A stretch of 64,000 nucleotides of DNA from NCBI GenBank assembly GCA_001599595.1, contig BCHH01000006.1, positions 2,755,405 through 2,819,404 on the forward strand, given 5' to 3'. Each line of letters opens with the position of its first letter. Positions within the stretch are counted from its first letter, which is position 1. The DNA is from Beverwykella pulmonaria (lineage: Eukaryota > Ascomycota > Dothideomycetes > Pleosporales > Melanommataceae). Both the position numbers and the translations under genes were made by a program. Below are positions 40,193 to 51,400 of this stretch, one piece after another. Under the pieces are notes generated by a model. The model worked only from the letters and a program-made list of their open reading frames with translations. It searched no databases and was not told the DNA's origin.

Positions 40193-41975
40193 ATGAAGGT
40201 TATCTCTCTCCTGCTCGCCGCAGCTGTCATCCTCGTGGATTTCTCGCGCGCCCAGGAAGAGTCTCTCTCTGACCAATTGTTGCAAATTCTCGATACTTTT
40301 CCCTCGGCCGATCCTGTCGTCGGCGCGTTAGTCGCATCTATCGAGAGCTCTAGCCAAGTTCTCGACAATGCCACCATCAGCCGACGAAGCCTCGTCCCCG
40401 CCTCGCGATCACGGATTGCTTGTAAACTGCTACAGGCAATTCTGCCGAGCTACTACAGCGACGCCACAAACCCGTCTACCTACACTGCTCTGCGAACGAA
40501 AAATTGGCAAGTGAAACATTTTCGATCATCTATCCATCGGCTGAGTGCAGCACCAGGTCCAGCAACTGCGATTTACCCGCAGCCTGCTTTCTCACTCCCG
40601 TACACTCGGCGCAGGTAGCAGTGGCCCTCCAAATCATAACGTTGACACAGTCAAAATTCGCAGTTCGATCCGGCGGCCACAATCCCAACCCAGGCTTCGC
40701 GGGAGTAGGAGAAGAAGGTGTCACCATCGACACACAGGGCTTCACAACATTGCAGCTAAGCGCCGACAAATCATATGCGACCGTGGGAGCGGGCCTTCGC
40801 TTTGGTGCCGTTCAAACCTTTCTCGATCAACAGGGCGTTGCTGTCGTCTCGGGTCGCAACAAGGACGTCGGCGTTGCTGGGCTCCTTCTCGGAGGCGGAC
40901 ACCCAATCATCAACTCGCTCACTGGGCTCGCAGCCGATAACATTCAGAGCGCAGAGGTATGAGTTTATCACAGTGCAAATTCGGCTGTGCCTTGTATTTG
41001 TTCTGACCATTATGTGCAGGTTGTTCTTTCGAGCTTTCCGTGGGTTGTCCAGGCAAGCCGGACCGAGAATGTGGATCTATTCCGTGCTCTGAAAGGCGGC
41101 GGAAACAATTTTGGTAACCTGAAGACTCACGTGGTATGCTCCAGCAGACATCACTAATGTATTCCCAAGGCATCGTCACAAAGTTTGAGCTGAAGACAAG
41201 CATGCCACGCAACATCTGGTACCGTATCGCGGTATATGACGCCTCCAACCCGCGCGCCATCTTCGACGCGTTGGTAGCAGTGCAAAAGAACATGGAAGCC
41301 GATCCCAAGGCTGGCATCCAAATAACATGTTCCCCTACTGCCTTCACCGTCAGCTTTGTCTACGGTGAATACACCAACGACCCTGCCGTCTTCGCGCCGT
41401 TTCGAACCCTAACGGCGAAATCTGAGACCAAGGCTGCATGCAATGGCACTACGCTCGAATTCATCAACCTCCAAAGCCCGCCGCAACCCGAAGCCAGTCG
41501 CGATACTGTTGGCGTGACGACGTACCTCAACACCGATTTATACGTCGATATTTACAACAAATACGTCGCTGCTGCAACCGCCAACGGCGGCCCCACGACC
41601 GTGTTCCTCTTACCCATCCAAACTTTTGGTTCAGGTTCGGCTATAGTCGCCGATCGCAACGGTGGGAACGTGTTGGGCACAACGAAAGCGGCACAAGTGT
41701 GGTGGAACCCAATTGCGCAATGGACGAATCCTGCCGACGACGCAAAAGTCCACAGCACTCTGATGGGTCTTGCGGACTCGATCAAAGCAGCGGCAGTGGC
41801 AAAGGGCATGTATGACAAGTACATTTTTGCCAACATTGCTGCGCGTGATCAGAAAGTGCTTGCTAGCTACGGGCAGCAGAATCTCAACTTCTTACGCGGG
41901 GTGAGCAAGAAGTACGACGTCCTGAGCACGTTCCAAACACTGCAGAACGGAGGGTTCCTCGTATCGAAGGCTTGA
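40193..41975 (+). CDS. Secreted BBE-type FAD-linked oxidase
   Basis: The protein begins with a signal peptide (MKVISLLLAAAVILVDFSRAQ). Later exons are firm: the frame ends at a GTATGA donor (40957-41019 intron) and a GTAACC donor (41114-41169 intron), restoring GGGNNFGIVTKFEL. The FAD-binding PCMH core has RSGGHNPNPG, whose His is the usual covalent flavin attachment point, GAGLRFG and GLLLGGGHP. Between exon 1 and the core only a 35 nt intron (40511-40545) keeps the phase, which is short for a fungus. BBE-like enzymes catalyse oxidative ring closures or alcohol/amine oxidation in secondary metabolism, often in secretory compartments. It reads toward the exporter. Confidence 0.8.
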
Positions 41976-42220
41976 CCCTCAATATATGGCGGCGTAACAA
42001 TATAATTTAGATTCTAGTGTCAATATTGAGGAGCATTACAGAAGCGTTTACGGACGATAGGTACATAATCTTAGTTGTATAAATTCTAGTCTCTTACTCA
42101 AATAGTAAATGTTGCCAACTCAAGTTTTATCAACATTTTAATTTGAAGGGGTGATTCAATGCATTGAGCATATACGGACGCCATCGTTTGTGTAGCATTG
42201 GTGGTCCGGCTTCAACCTCG

Positions 42221-42320
42221 CCGATGTAACCGACTTCATCAACCTCACCGACCGCCGACATCAACCTCACCGACCACCGACGCTAACCTTACCGACCTCG
42301 CCGCACCCTACTACACCGAC
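42221..42320. promoter_or_regulatory. Array of eight CCGA(C) half-sites upstream of the exporter
   Basis: CCGA occurs at 42221, 42230, 42248, 42255, 42270, 42277, 42292 and 42316, all in the same orientation and nearly all as CCGAC. A 22 bp unit containing two sites 7 bp apart is tandemly repeated (42243-42264 and 42265-42286). CGG/CCG is the half-site of Zn2Cys6 regulators, so this is a candidate binding array; equally it could be a minisatellite. Confidence 0.5.
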
Positions 42321-42357
42321 TCCACACACTGAGATCACCAAGTCGGCCCGCTTGATT

Positions 42358-42368
42358 TCGGACCCCGA
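42358..42368. promoter_or_regulatory. AflR-type palindrome (TCGGACCCCGA)
   Basis: The 11-mer fits the published AflR consensus TCGSWNNSCGR exactly and lies 300 bp before the exporter ATG. The cluster encodes an AflR-like Zn2Cys6 protein, so this is a plausible operator; a chance match is not excluded. Confidence 0.45.
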
Positions 42369-42667
42369 GAACCTTGCCGATCGCTTGCCAGTAACCAGCA
42401 GTGCCACCTCAACAAGTCCGTGTCCTGCAAAACGCAGGTCGTATTAATCTACATTCTTTAACCGGGTAGTGCGTGAATGAACCCCAGCAGTCTGGCTTAT
42501 GCGTCAACCGGGACAAAGTGTACGCAGAGTGCTAACAAGTGCCCCACTAAGTCACGTGTATACCTGTGCAACGCGTGCGCGCCTGAAAACTTTGTAATTG
42601 CCGTGCCGTAAACTTAGCTGCCTTCTAGCTTCCACTACCTCATTGCTTGCTTTTGTTGGTTTGCACC

Positions 42668-44739
42668 ATGATGGCGTCACAACACGAAGAGCGCAAAGAA
42701 GCCGCCGTTTCGGACACGTCCTCTCTGCCTCCTTCTCCCCCGTCTAACCCGCTCAAAGATGGGGGGAACGAGATGGTTGTTGTTGAAGAGGAGAATGGCG
42801 GTGCGCCACTGACGTCGTATCCAGAGGGTTGGAAGTTGTGGGTTGTTTATCTTGCGACGTTGTTTACCATGTTTCTTGTAAGTTGAAAATCTTGAAAGTA
42901 TTGTGAGATCATGTAACTAATCAATTGGCTAGGTACCATTAGATATGGTATGCCATGAGTCTCTCCCAAATAATTGCTACTAAACTCTGATGTCTATAGA
43001 CTATAGTTGCAACAGCCATCCCCAAGATCACTGAAGACTTCCATAGCCTGGATGAGGTTGGATGGTATGGCTCAGCGTTCTTCCTGACCTTGGCTGTCTT
43101 CCAGTCGCCCTGGGGAAAAGTGTACAAGTACTATCCGCTTCAACTAGCCTATGCTGCTTCGGTCTTCATCTTCGAGCTCGGTAGTTTAATATGCGGTGTG
43201 GCAAGGAACAGCCAGATGCTCATTGCGGGCCGTGTCATCACTGGCTGCGGTGGTGCTGGTATCACCATCGGTACCTATGTTATCATTGCACATCTTGTTC
43301 CGCCCGCCAAAGTTCCCGGGTTCATTGGTGGGATTGGAGCTGCGTTTAGTATTGCGAGTTTCACCGGCCCTCTCGTTGGAGGGGCTTTTACCGAACATGT
43401 ATCATGGAGGTGGTGGTGCGTAACATACTGTTGACGATATTGTTTCGTGTTTCTTACTTATATCTGCCTAGTTTCTACGTCAACCTGCCAATTGGCGGTG
43501 CTGCATTCCTAATCTTCTTCACTTTGTTTGCGAGGCCAACCACCCCTCTTCCGCAGGTTACGCTCAAGGAGAAACTCATCCAGCTTGATCTCTTGGGGTG
43601 CGCTCTTGCCATTGGATCAGTTGTCTGCTACTTTCTTGCCCTCCAATGGGGCGGGGTGTCGAAGGCTTGGAGCGGCTCGAGTGTGGTCGGGACACTCATC
43701 GGCTGGATCCTGCTCTCTATAGCTTTTGGCGTAGTGCAGTGGTTTCAGAAGGAGCGTGCTTCTATCACTCCACGGATACTCATGCAGCGACATGTAGCTG
43801 GCGGCGCCGCTTTCATGTTCTTGTCCGTAAAATCTACCCTACTACCTATTTTAAAGGCTGACTATTATGCATAGAGAGAGTTGCGCCAATTTTCTCATCA
43901 TCTACAACCTTCCCCTCTACTTCCAATCCGTCAAGGGCTCTTCTCCAGTAAAGAGTGGTGTACAAGTCCTCCCTCTCATTGTGTCCGCGTGTTAGTCTCT
44001 CCAAACCTCAAAGTCCGCAACTAAATTCACTGACACACATACTACAGCCGTCTTCGTGATCGCTAGTGGTATCCTCTTCACCAAGTTCCCTTTCTACCAA
44101 CTCTATCTCCTCTTTGGGGCCAGCTTCACTGCAATTGGTGCCGGACTCCTCTACACGCTCCGGGTAGACTCCTACGCCGGTGCGTACCTCGGCTATCAGC
44201 TGGTCGTCGGCATCGGCAACGGCGTGTGCCAGCAGATTCCTCTCACGGTCGTGCAGGCATTTTCCAAGCCTGAAGACCTGGCTACGTCTATGTCAACTGT
44301 TCTTTGTACGTGCCATTCATTATTCCAACAGAAAACATTGACTTAACGAGAAAAAGTCTTCCAACTCCTCTCGGGTGCTATGTCTGTAGCGGCCGCTCAG
44401 TCTGTCTTCATTAACCGCCTTCTCTCCACCGTCTCCGTGCGTCTCCCCGGCATAGACCGCGCGATTATCATTGCAACTGGTGCTACAGATCTGCAGCAGG
44501 TTTTTCCGCCTGCACAGTTGCCTAAGATAAGGGAGAGTTATTTGGATGGTTTGCATGCGGCGTGGGCTTTGGCGATGGCTTTTGCGTGCTCTGCTCTACT
44601 GACAGGATTGAGCCTGGGGTTCAAGGCTATTAAGAAGCCCCAGGAAAATATCAAGTCCACGGAAGAGGTTGGAGATGAGTGGCGCGTGCGGACGAGTGAT
44701 GAGGTGAACGAGAAAAAGGAGACTGAAAGGATGGTTTAG
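42668..44739 (+). CDS. MFS exporter (14-TM drug:H+ antiporter type) of the cluster
   Basis: Seven exons: 42668-42877, 42933-42947, 43000-43415, 43472-43822, 43875-43990, 44048-44305 and 44357-44739 splice in phase to 582 residues. The second exon is only 15 nt and supplies VPLDM, completing the conserved LDMTIVATAIP segment in TM1. Further signatures are GRVITGCGGAG (motif C-like region), VSWRWCFYVNLPIGG, LLGCALAIGS and LALQWGG. The N-terminal 55 residues are a disordered cytosolic arm. The family exports small metabolites such as toxins or pigments with proton exchange at the plasma membrane; here it probably secretes or detoxifies the cluster product. The first ATG of a CACCATGATG pair was taken as start. 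Confidence 0.88.
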
Positions 44740-45049
44740 GGATAGGCGATGTTATATGAAGCTGTGTACATGCATAACTTAGCCAGAGAGACTTCGGGCA
44801 CGCATTGCGAGATATCCGTTCTCAAACAGAGAAAATGAGTAATATTCCAACAAACAAACTCTCTGACAATACCGGCAATTTTCAAGATTCCATTCACGCC
44901 GGCCTCTTCCCCCATACAGCTGTTAGCGGAAAAATTGCCCCCGTTTCTGTCAACTCTCTCATCAGGTCCGTCTGCAACGTTTCATACCTCTCTTTGGGTA
45001 GCGGCTGTTTCTCCGGCGGGAAACCTACAACAAAGTCAGCGTAGTCAAA
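44740..45049. other. Tail-to-tail intergenic region between exporter and methyltransferase
   Basis: No gene; presumably the two 3' UTRs. Confidence 0.5.
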
Positions 45050-45873
45050 TCACTCGGTAGTCCTCCACCTCTCATTACGCTCGAACTTACACTTCGCAAA
45101 AGCACCCAGCCCATCAACAGCCATCCCACAACTCACAACCCCATTCCGCGCTAGTTTTTCATCTTCATTCAACTTCCCTATGCGCAACACCACCTCCCGC
45201 TCCTGCACGTCCACAAACCCTTCTGCCTCAATGTGTCCTCTCAACGTGCCGCCGATTTCCCATGCAGCTCCTACATGCTCCGCCACTCCCTTCATCAACT
45301 TCAAAAGATCACAGAATGCGGGCGTCTTCTCAGGATTAACAATCTCTTCCGGGAATATCATGCTGGCTTCAAGGAGCTGTATCCACCCCCCAGGTTTCAC
45401 GAGGGAGCACAAGTTGTGGATTGCCGACTGGGGCTTCGGACCGGCGCCGAGGAGGCCAAGACGTTGGTGCACGAGGTCGAATGTAGAGGTTAGATTTTCC
45501 GGCCATTCTTTTTTGATATCCTGAACTTGGAAACTGAAACTAGCTGGCGGATTGGTAGGAAATGGTGCGGGATTAATATCGGTCCCGATGAAGGTGTGTT
45601 TTTCCCCATCTTCCAACACAGGTAAATCTGAGTGGAGATCCAGGAGCCAAGTTCCTTTCCCCGATTATCATTATAATTAAAATGAATAGCAGGAGAGAAG
45701 GGAGTACCGTCTGCAGTAGCGCTGTCTAATATCCTAACGGGCTTGGTGAAGTCGATGGGTGCAAAAACCAATTTCCCGTCTGCGGCGTTTTTCGCGATGT
45801 AGTGGTTGGAGGCCATACGTTTTCTTTCCACCTCACTCTCCATCCAGTATACGCTTTCTTTTTGGTCGGCCAT
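45050..45873 (-). CDS. SAM-dependent methyltransferase (LaeA/GliN-like class I)
   Basis: Two exons, 45873-45708 and 45654-45050, with a 53 nt intron, give 256 residues. Splicing rebuilds motif I as RILDSATADGTWLLDL, followed by the acidic strand end FIGTDINP, a FDLVHQRLGLLG strand-helix and the post-motif LVKPGGWIQLLE. This is the class I fold seen in many fungal cluster methyltransferases and LaeA-like proteins. A role as small-molecule N- or O-methyltransferase is favoured by the position between exporter and monooxygenase. The substrate is unknown. Confidence 0.85.
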
Positions 45874-46211
45874 TTTGAGACTACAACGAAATTTAATAGT
45901 GGAATGGTGGGTTAATCCACAACGAGGGATGGAAAGGGTGAGTTGTATAGTACAGAGAAGTGAAGAGGGTACTTAAATGTTCGGCGAGTGCAGAGATATG
46001 TTCGACATTATTAAATAAGGATAGTTGGATCACACTTTATATTCCAAAGGAGAATGCATAGCTAAGCAGATCGAAGTTAGTATCGGGTTACTACAAGATG
46101 ATGAACGGGAAGCAGCTGGGATGTACCCAGCCGTACCCTACCAACCACCTCAACGCGATCGCGAAACCAAACTCTATCAAGCCCCACATACTGTACGATC
46201 TCATGCTACAT

Positions 46212-47533
46212 TCAAGCGTGTTCTCCGTTCGACTTCGCCTGCCCCTCTTCCTCTCGTTTCCTCGCAAAATGCTCCACCATGGCAATACCGCAACGCTTAT
46301 GGAAGAAAAGGTCTAGATACGTCATCGTTGCTTCAGCGTTCTCCTTTGCGCGCTTCCACATCTCGACTTCGAATTCTGCAAGGCTAACGTTCAACCTATC
46401 GCACGAGTCCGTCCCGCATATGGTGTAGGCGAGATCCAATGCGTCTTTCATGGCGACGTTGACGCCTACCCCCGCAAAGGGAGTCATCAGATGTGCCGCA
46501 TCGCCAATGAGTGTGATCCTATAGCATGTCAGTTGGATGACATCGCAAACAAGACCAATGAGGGCGCTAACCTTGGATTGTGCGGCCATTGGAATCCCAC
46601 AGGAAGCATGTAGAGCTGTCTTCCCACTGTGTCAGGATCGCTTTGCAACACCAGATCTTGCTGCAAGACACTGTACTCTGGGAAAAGCATCTCTATAACT
46701 CTTTCCCTCGCATGGGCATTCTCGAAGCCAATCCCACAACTCTCAAACCAATCCTTTGGTAACCGAGCGAAAGCGTAGACTTGCACGCTTCCGTCTCCGT
46801 TCCGCTGGCACATGAGACCCTTGTCTTCGCCTAAGTTCAGGCACATTCCCCCACCCACGTGCGCCGATAGCTCGGGATGGCTACGGTCTACATCTGAGAT
46901 TCGACAGTCTAGGCCGCCAACACCGGCGTAGAAGGGCTCGGTGTCGGTCACGCTAGGGCGGACCTTGGACCAAGCGCCATCGGCGCCGACGACCAGGTCA
47001 AAGCCGTCCTCCCTGCGGTCGGCGAATACTAGAGTCAATTTCGAATCTGCTCCTTCTTCGACAAGGACGAGTTTGGAGTTCCAGTGCACCGTGTTCGGCA
47101 TGAGAGAGTCAAGGAGGAGGTTCCGCAGAACCGTGCGGTCGATTTCTGGTCTGTTTGAGAATTCGCCTGGCCTGCCAGCGTCACCGCGGCTCTCGTCCAT
47201 GAGTACTTTGCCATCTGGGGAGAAGATACGCAGCGTTTCGCCTTCTGGTCGGGCATGCCTTTCGAAGTCGTCGAATAATCCAGCTTCTTTCAATGCTCGC
47301 TGTCCAGAGTCGGGGTGTAGGTCGAGCGACCCACCACGGTTCTTTGCATATCGATCGACATCCCTCTCGAACACACGGCACGTGATGAATGATGCACCAT
47401 GTACCTGTAGCAGCCGCGCCAAGACAAGCCCGGACGGGCCAGCTATGGAAATTTAAGCGACCGTACAGGATTGATCGGACAAACAAGGAGTTGATTACAT
47501 ACCTCCAACAACTGCAATATTTAGGCCTTTCAT
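46212..47533 (-). CDS. TetX-like FAD-dependent monooxygenase
   Basis: Exons 47533-47503, 47442-46572 and 46518-46212, with introns of 60 and 53 nt, encode 402 residues. The first splice creates the Rossmann motif IAVVGAGPSGLVLARLL. Further marks are GGSLDLHPDSG, RPEIDRTVLRNLLL, DLVVGADGAWSKVR (DG motif) and, across the last splice, ITLIGDAAHLMTPFAGVGVN (GD motif). The length and motif spacing agree with TetX-like group A flavin monooxygenases, which hydroxylate or epoxidise small molecules using NADPH. It is transcribed divergently from the NRPS across 0.9 kb. An insertion of a few residues after the first helix could be read as a tiny intron but is not needed. Confidence 0.85.
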
Positions 47534-48442
47534 CAATGCCGTTGATTTGAGAGTAGCAAACCACCTTATCGAAACGCAATGCACGCAATCGAGAAACAAA
47601 ACCTCAGTCAGTTATGTTCAACACTAACCGCGCGTCAAGGCTTCGGAGTCCGAAATCAATGGCATTGTCTCAGGTCCCTCGCCGTCGTCCATATTGGGAA
47701 ATGCGCAACTGAGAGCAGTTTGATCGCTTCAGCTAATGCCAATTTTTGCTCGGATGCACCGGTGCTAGGAAAATTAAACAATCATTTAACATATATGGAG
47801 CCCGACTGCGTACCTAGCATTTCCTAAAATGGGACCAGTAATTTAGCGTCGGGGATTTTGCTCAGATCACGCCGTTTTACCTATGCGTTCGGCCCGTGTC
47901 TAACACATCTGACCATTCATAGCAGCAAGTTCCTCGTTTCAAGAGAATGGAGTCAAAGCAACTAAGGTATACCAGAATTGCGCAGAAGTCGCCATCTTGC
48001 ATCTGGTTATTGAACCCAAGAACGAGGTGAAAGCTCAAAATAAGTAAAGTACAAAAAATTGGTAGTCTCTTACTCTGTCGATTGGGGGCAAGGACCCTAG
48101 AAACATGTCGATATTCGATCGAAAGGCAGAGATACAGAGCGCAGTGGAAACGAGGTGACCGCAGCACCGTTCCACATCGGGCTGTCGGTTCTGCAATCGG
48201 ATATAGAGGTATCAGGCTAGTGAATGTATAGCCGCACCGGCCATATACATGTCTCATCTTATGCTATAGTATCCTTCGGAGAGTACCCCGAAATTTCTCC
48301 TCTACCTGCCAAGTCTGTAAATTGCCCACTATCCGGCCTCTACTTGTGTTAACAAACTAAATTGATTATTTGAAAGCCTGCCCTGAACAATCGATTCATC
48401 CGGGGCTTTACATCCCAAATTCTTGTTGATCGACCAGGCGGG
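47534..48442. promoter_or_regulatory. Divergent promoter region between FAD monooxygenase and NRPS
   Basis: About 0.9 kb without a credible gene. A palindrome TTCGG-N8-CCGAA (CGG-N8-CCG) lies at about 48271-48288, some 160 bp before the NRPS start, and resembles a Zn2Cys6 site. Two further TCGG half-sites lie near 48176-48187. Confidence 0.45.
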
Positions 48443-51400
48443 ATGGCTACCGATACCATGGATTTCCACAACACCAACGTCGAGCTTGTTACCCAAGCCA
48501 TCTCCACGGTACTTGGTGTCACCGCACGCGCTATCAAGGGTGCTACCTGCTTTGTCGAGTTGGGCGGTGACTCACTGTCCGCTATTCTCATTTCTGCCGA
48601 ATGTCAAAAGCTTGGAATCGCCATCCCAGCGGGTGTCTTTCTTCGAGCACACACGCTGCACGAAGCAATAACAAAGGCTGTTCAGACAGCACAAAGTCTA
48701 CCAACACCACCAGTCTCGCCACCTCCAACTACTTGCCCAGAGCCGTCTGAGGACATAGAATGGACCGAGAAAATAACGCATCTGGACACAACGAACGCAA
48801 GCCATGCACACGGAGTCTCTGTAAAAGATGTCCTCGACTGCGTTGATTCCGCAAACTTGACGGAAATACAACTTCTTCTCCTCCGTGAGAGCTTGCACAA
48901 TCCGTCACTGAACATGGTGACGCTGCACGAGACATACTCAGGATGGGGCATGGAGACAGTGTGCAAAGCCTGGACGAGAACCATCCTAGCCGAGCCTATA
49001 TTCGCGGACCTGATTGAAGAGCTACACATCTTACCGCGACAGCTACTTCTCTGGCAGACATCCAAAGTCGATACCGAGCACGGTATGGAGAGGGAGGTGT
49101 CAAACGCCGTGAGGGCAGGGGATGCCATATCGAGGATCACGGCAATACAGTCGACCACAAACATCACAATTGTCTGGCGCATCCACCACGCTTTCATTGA
49201 TGGATATTCCGCTGGTATTCTTCGGGAGAAAGTAGGCCACTCCTTACGAGGAGAGGTTGCGCTGCCTGGTCCCCCATTCGGAGAAACGATTCGTCTACTT
49301 CGAACCTTTCGAGAGCAGAGAAGCGTATCTACGAGGAGGTTCTGGGCTAGCAAGCGTGAACAGTATCCCGTTGCGGCAAGCGAGCTGCGGCTCAGATCGC
49401 AGAGGGTGGTCAAAAAAGGAGAGGGCCCTCAGGGATGCATCACCATTCAGTTCCCCGATGACCAGCTTGCCACGGCTACTGGGAGGACAGGATATACGCG
49501 AGCCGTATATTTTGCTGCTGCATGGGCTCTCACTCTCAGTACATTCCTGGACACAGATCACGTCTGCTTTGGGCTCGTGCTATCAGGGCGCGACTTGCCG
49601 ATTCCAGGGGCGTTTAGTACTGTCGGACCTTTAATCAACGTATTGCCACTTTTTGCATCAACTAAAAATCACGAAGCCTCAAGAGACGGTTTTCTCCGCC
49701 GTTTTCACGAGGGAATTCTAGAGCTGAGCGACATTCAGCATTCAGAAACGGAAGACGGGTTCGATAGGCACTTTAGCTCTGTTATGGCCACACAATTCGA
49801 GTGCGACAGCGAGGCTTTCCCAACCACAGTAGATCGGAACCGTGCAGATATGCAATCTGGGGTTCCCCTCAATATCATCATCGAACGGAAAAGTCGCGTG
49901 CAAATGCTGTATTCCACTGTACATTTTACGGAGAAAGACGTAGAAAATATGGGCGCCGTTTTTCAAAACAACATGGACAGTCTTCTTCTAGACTCCTCAG
50001 GACTATACAATATACTACCGTTTGAAATGGAAAGCCAGATCCGACAATGGAGCAACTGTAGTTCATTTGAGGCTTTAGAGGACTCCAAGGGAGACGATCT
50101 GGTAACGCTTTTCGAGAACGTGGTTGCTCGACAGCCGAGCGATATCGCTATCGTCCAGGGCGACTTCAAAATGTCGTACGACGCCTTCGACCGAGCTGCG
50201 GGTGCCGTTGCACAAGGACTAGCATGGATCAAGCCCAACGAAGCGGTCTGTGTCTTTGCAGATCGATCTGTGAACTGGCTCATTGCAATATTTGGCATCC
50301 TTAAGGCTGGTGGTGTGTATACGCCGTTGGACCCCCTCGCGCCCGTCGCGATACGTAGTACAAATTTTGTACAGAGCAGGGCGCGCGTTCTCCTCGTTCC
50401 AGCATCTGCATCTCGGGATATGTATTTGCAGGGATTGAATGACACGGCGGGGGTACAGTGCCTGATTGTCGAGGATCTTCTCATTGACGCCCCCTGGGCG
50501 GTGTATCCGAGGAGGCACATCGCGCGACCAGATGATCTCGCCTACATCTGCTTTACGTCTGGTTCGACTGGGCATCCCAAAGCAGTGCAATGTACTCACA
50601 AAGGGCTTGTGGCGTTTCAAAAAGATGTTGATGTACGTCTAGCTGCGGCGCCAGGTGTCGTGGTAGCACAGGTCATGTCTCCAGTCTTCGACGGCAGTAT
50701 CCATGAAATCTTCTCAACGCTAACATATGGGGCAACACTGCGTCTTGCATCGTCACACCAGGAGGAGCCATTCGCACATCTTCGCGAGAGCAACTCGACG
50801 ATCCTAACGCCCTCGATAGCCAAAGTTCTATCTCCTGACCACTATCCCCAGCTCCAAAATGTGTATCTTGTTGGTGAAGCCGTGCCGCAGTCCGTCTGCG
50901 ATGTTTGGGCACGAGGCGGCCGCTCGCTATATAACATGTACGGCCCAACTGAGGCAACATGCGGTGCAACAATAAGACGGCTGCTACCTGACAAAACTGT
51001 TACAATCGGCTGCCCAAATCCTTCCAGTCGCGTATATATCCTCGATCGGCGGCATCGTCTTCTGCCCCCCGGCGCAGTCGGCGAGCTCTATCTGGCCGGC
51101 ATACAAGTTTCACATGGGTACATAAATCTTTCGACCGAAAATAACGAGCGATTCCTCTCTGACACTATCCTGCCCGACTCCAATCAAAAAATGTACAAGA
51201 CTGGCGACTGGGGTTACTGGGACAGCGGGACCGGCGAAATCTGCCTCGTCGGGCGCAAGGACCGTCAGATCAAACTACGGGGATTTAGACTCGACTTAGA
51301 TGACCTCGAAACTAGAGTTGTAAAGGCGATCCCCAATTGTCAAGGCGCTGCTATCTGGAGGAGAGACGAACATTTGGTGGCTGCGTATTTAGCACCGTGC

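Noticed and set aside
39685..40377. 230-codon minus-strand frame across the reductase/BBE promoter
   Set aside because: It overlaps the start of the MOSC fusion gene in another frame, has no domain and Arg/Ser-rich shadow composition.
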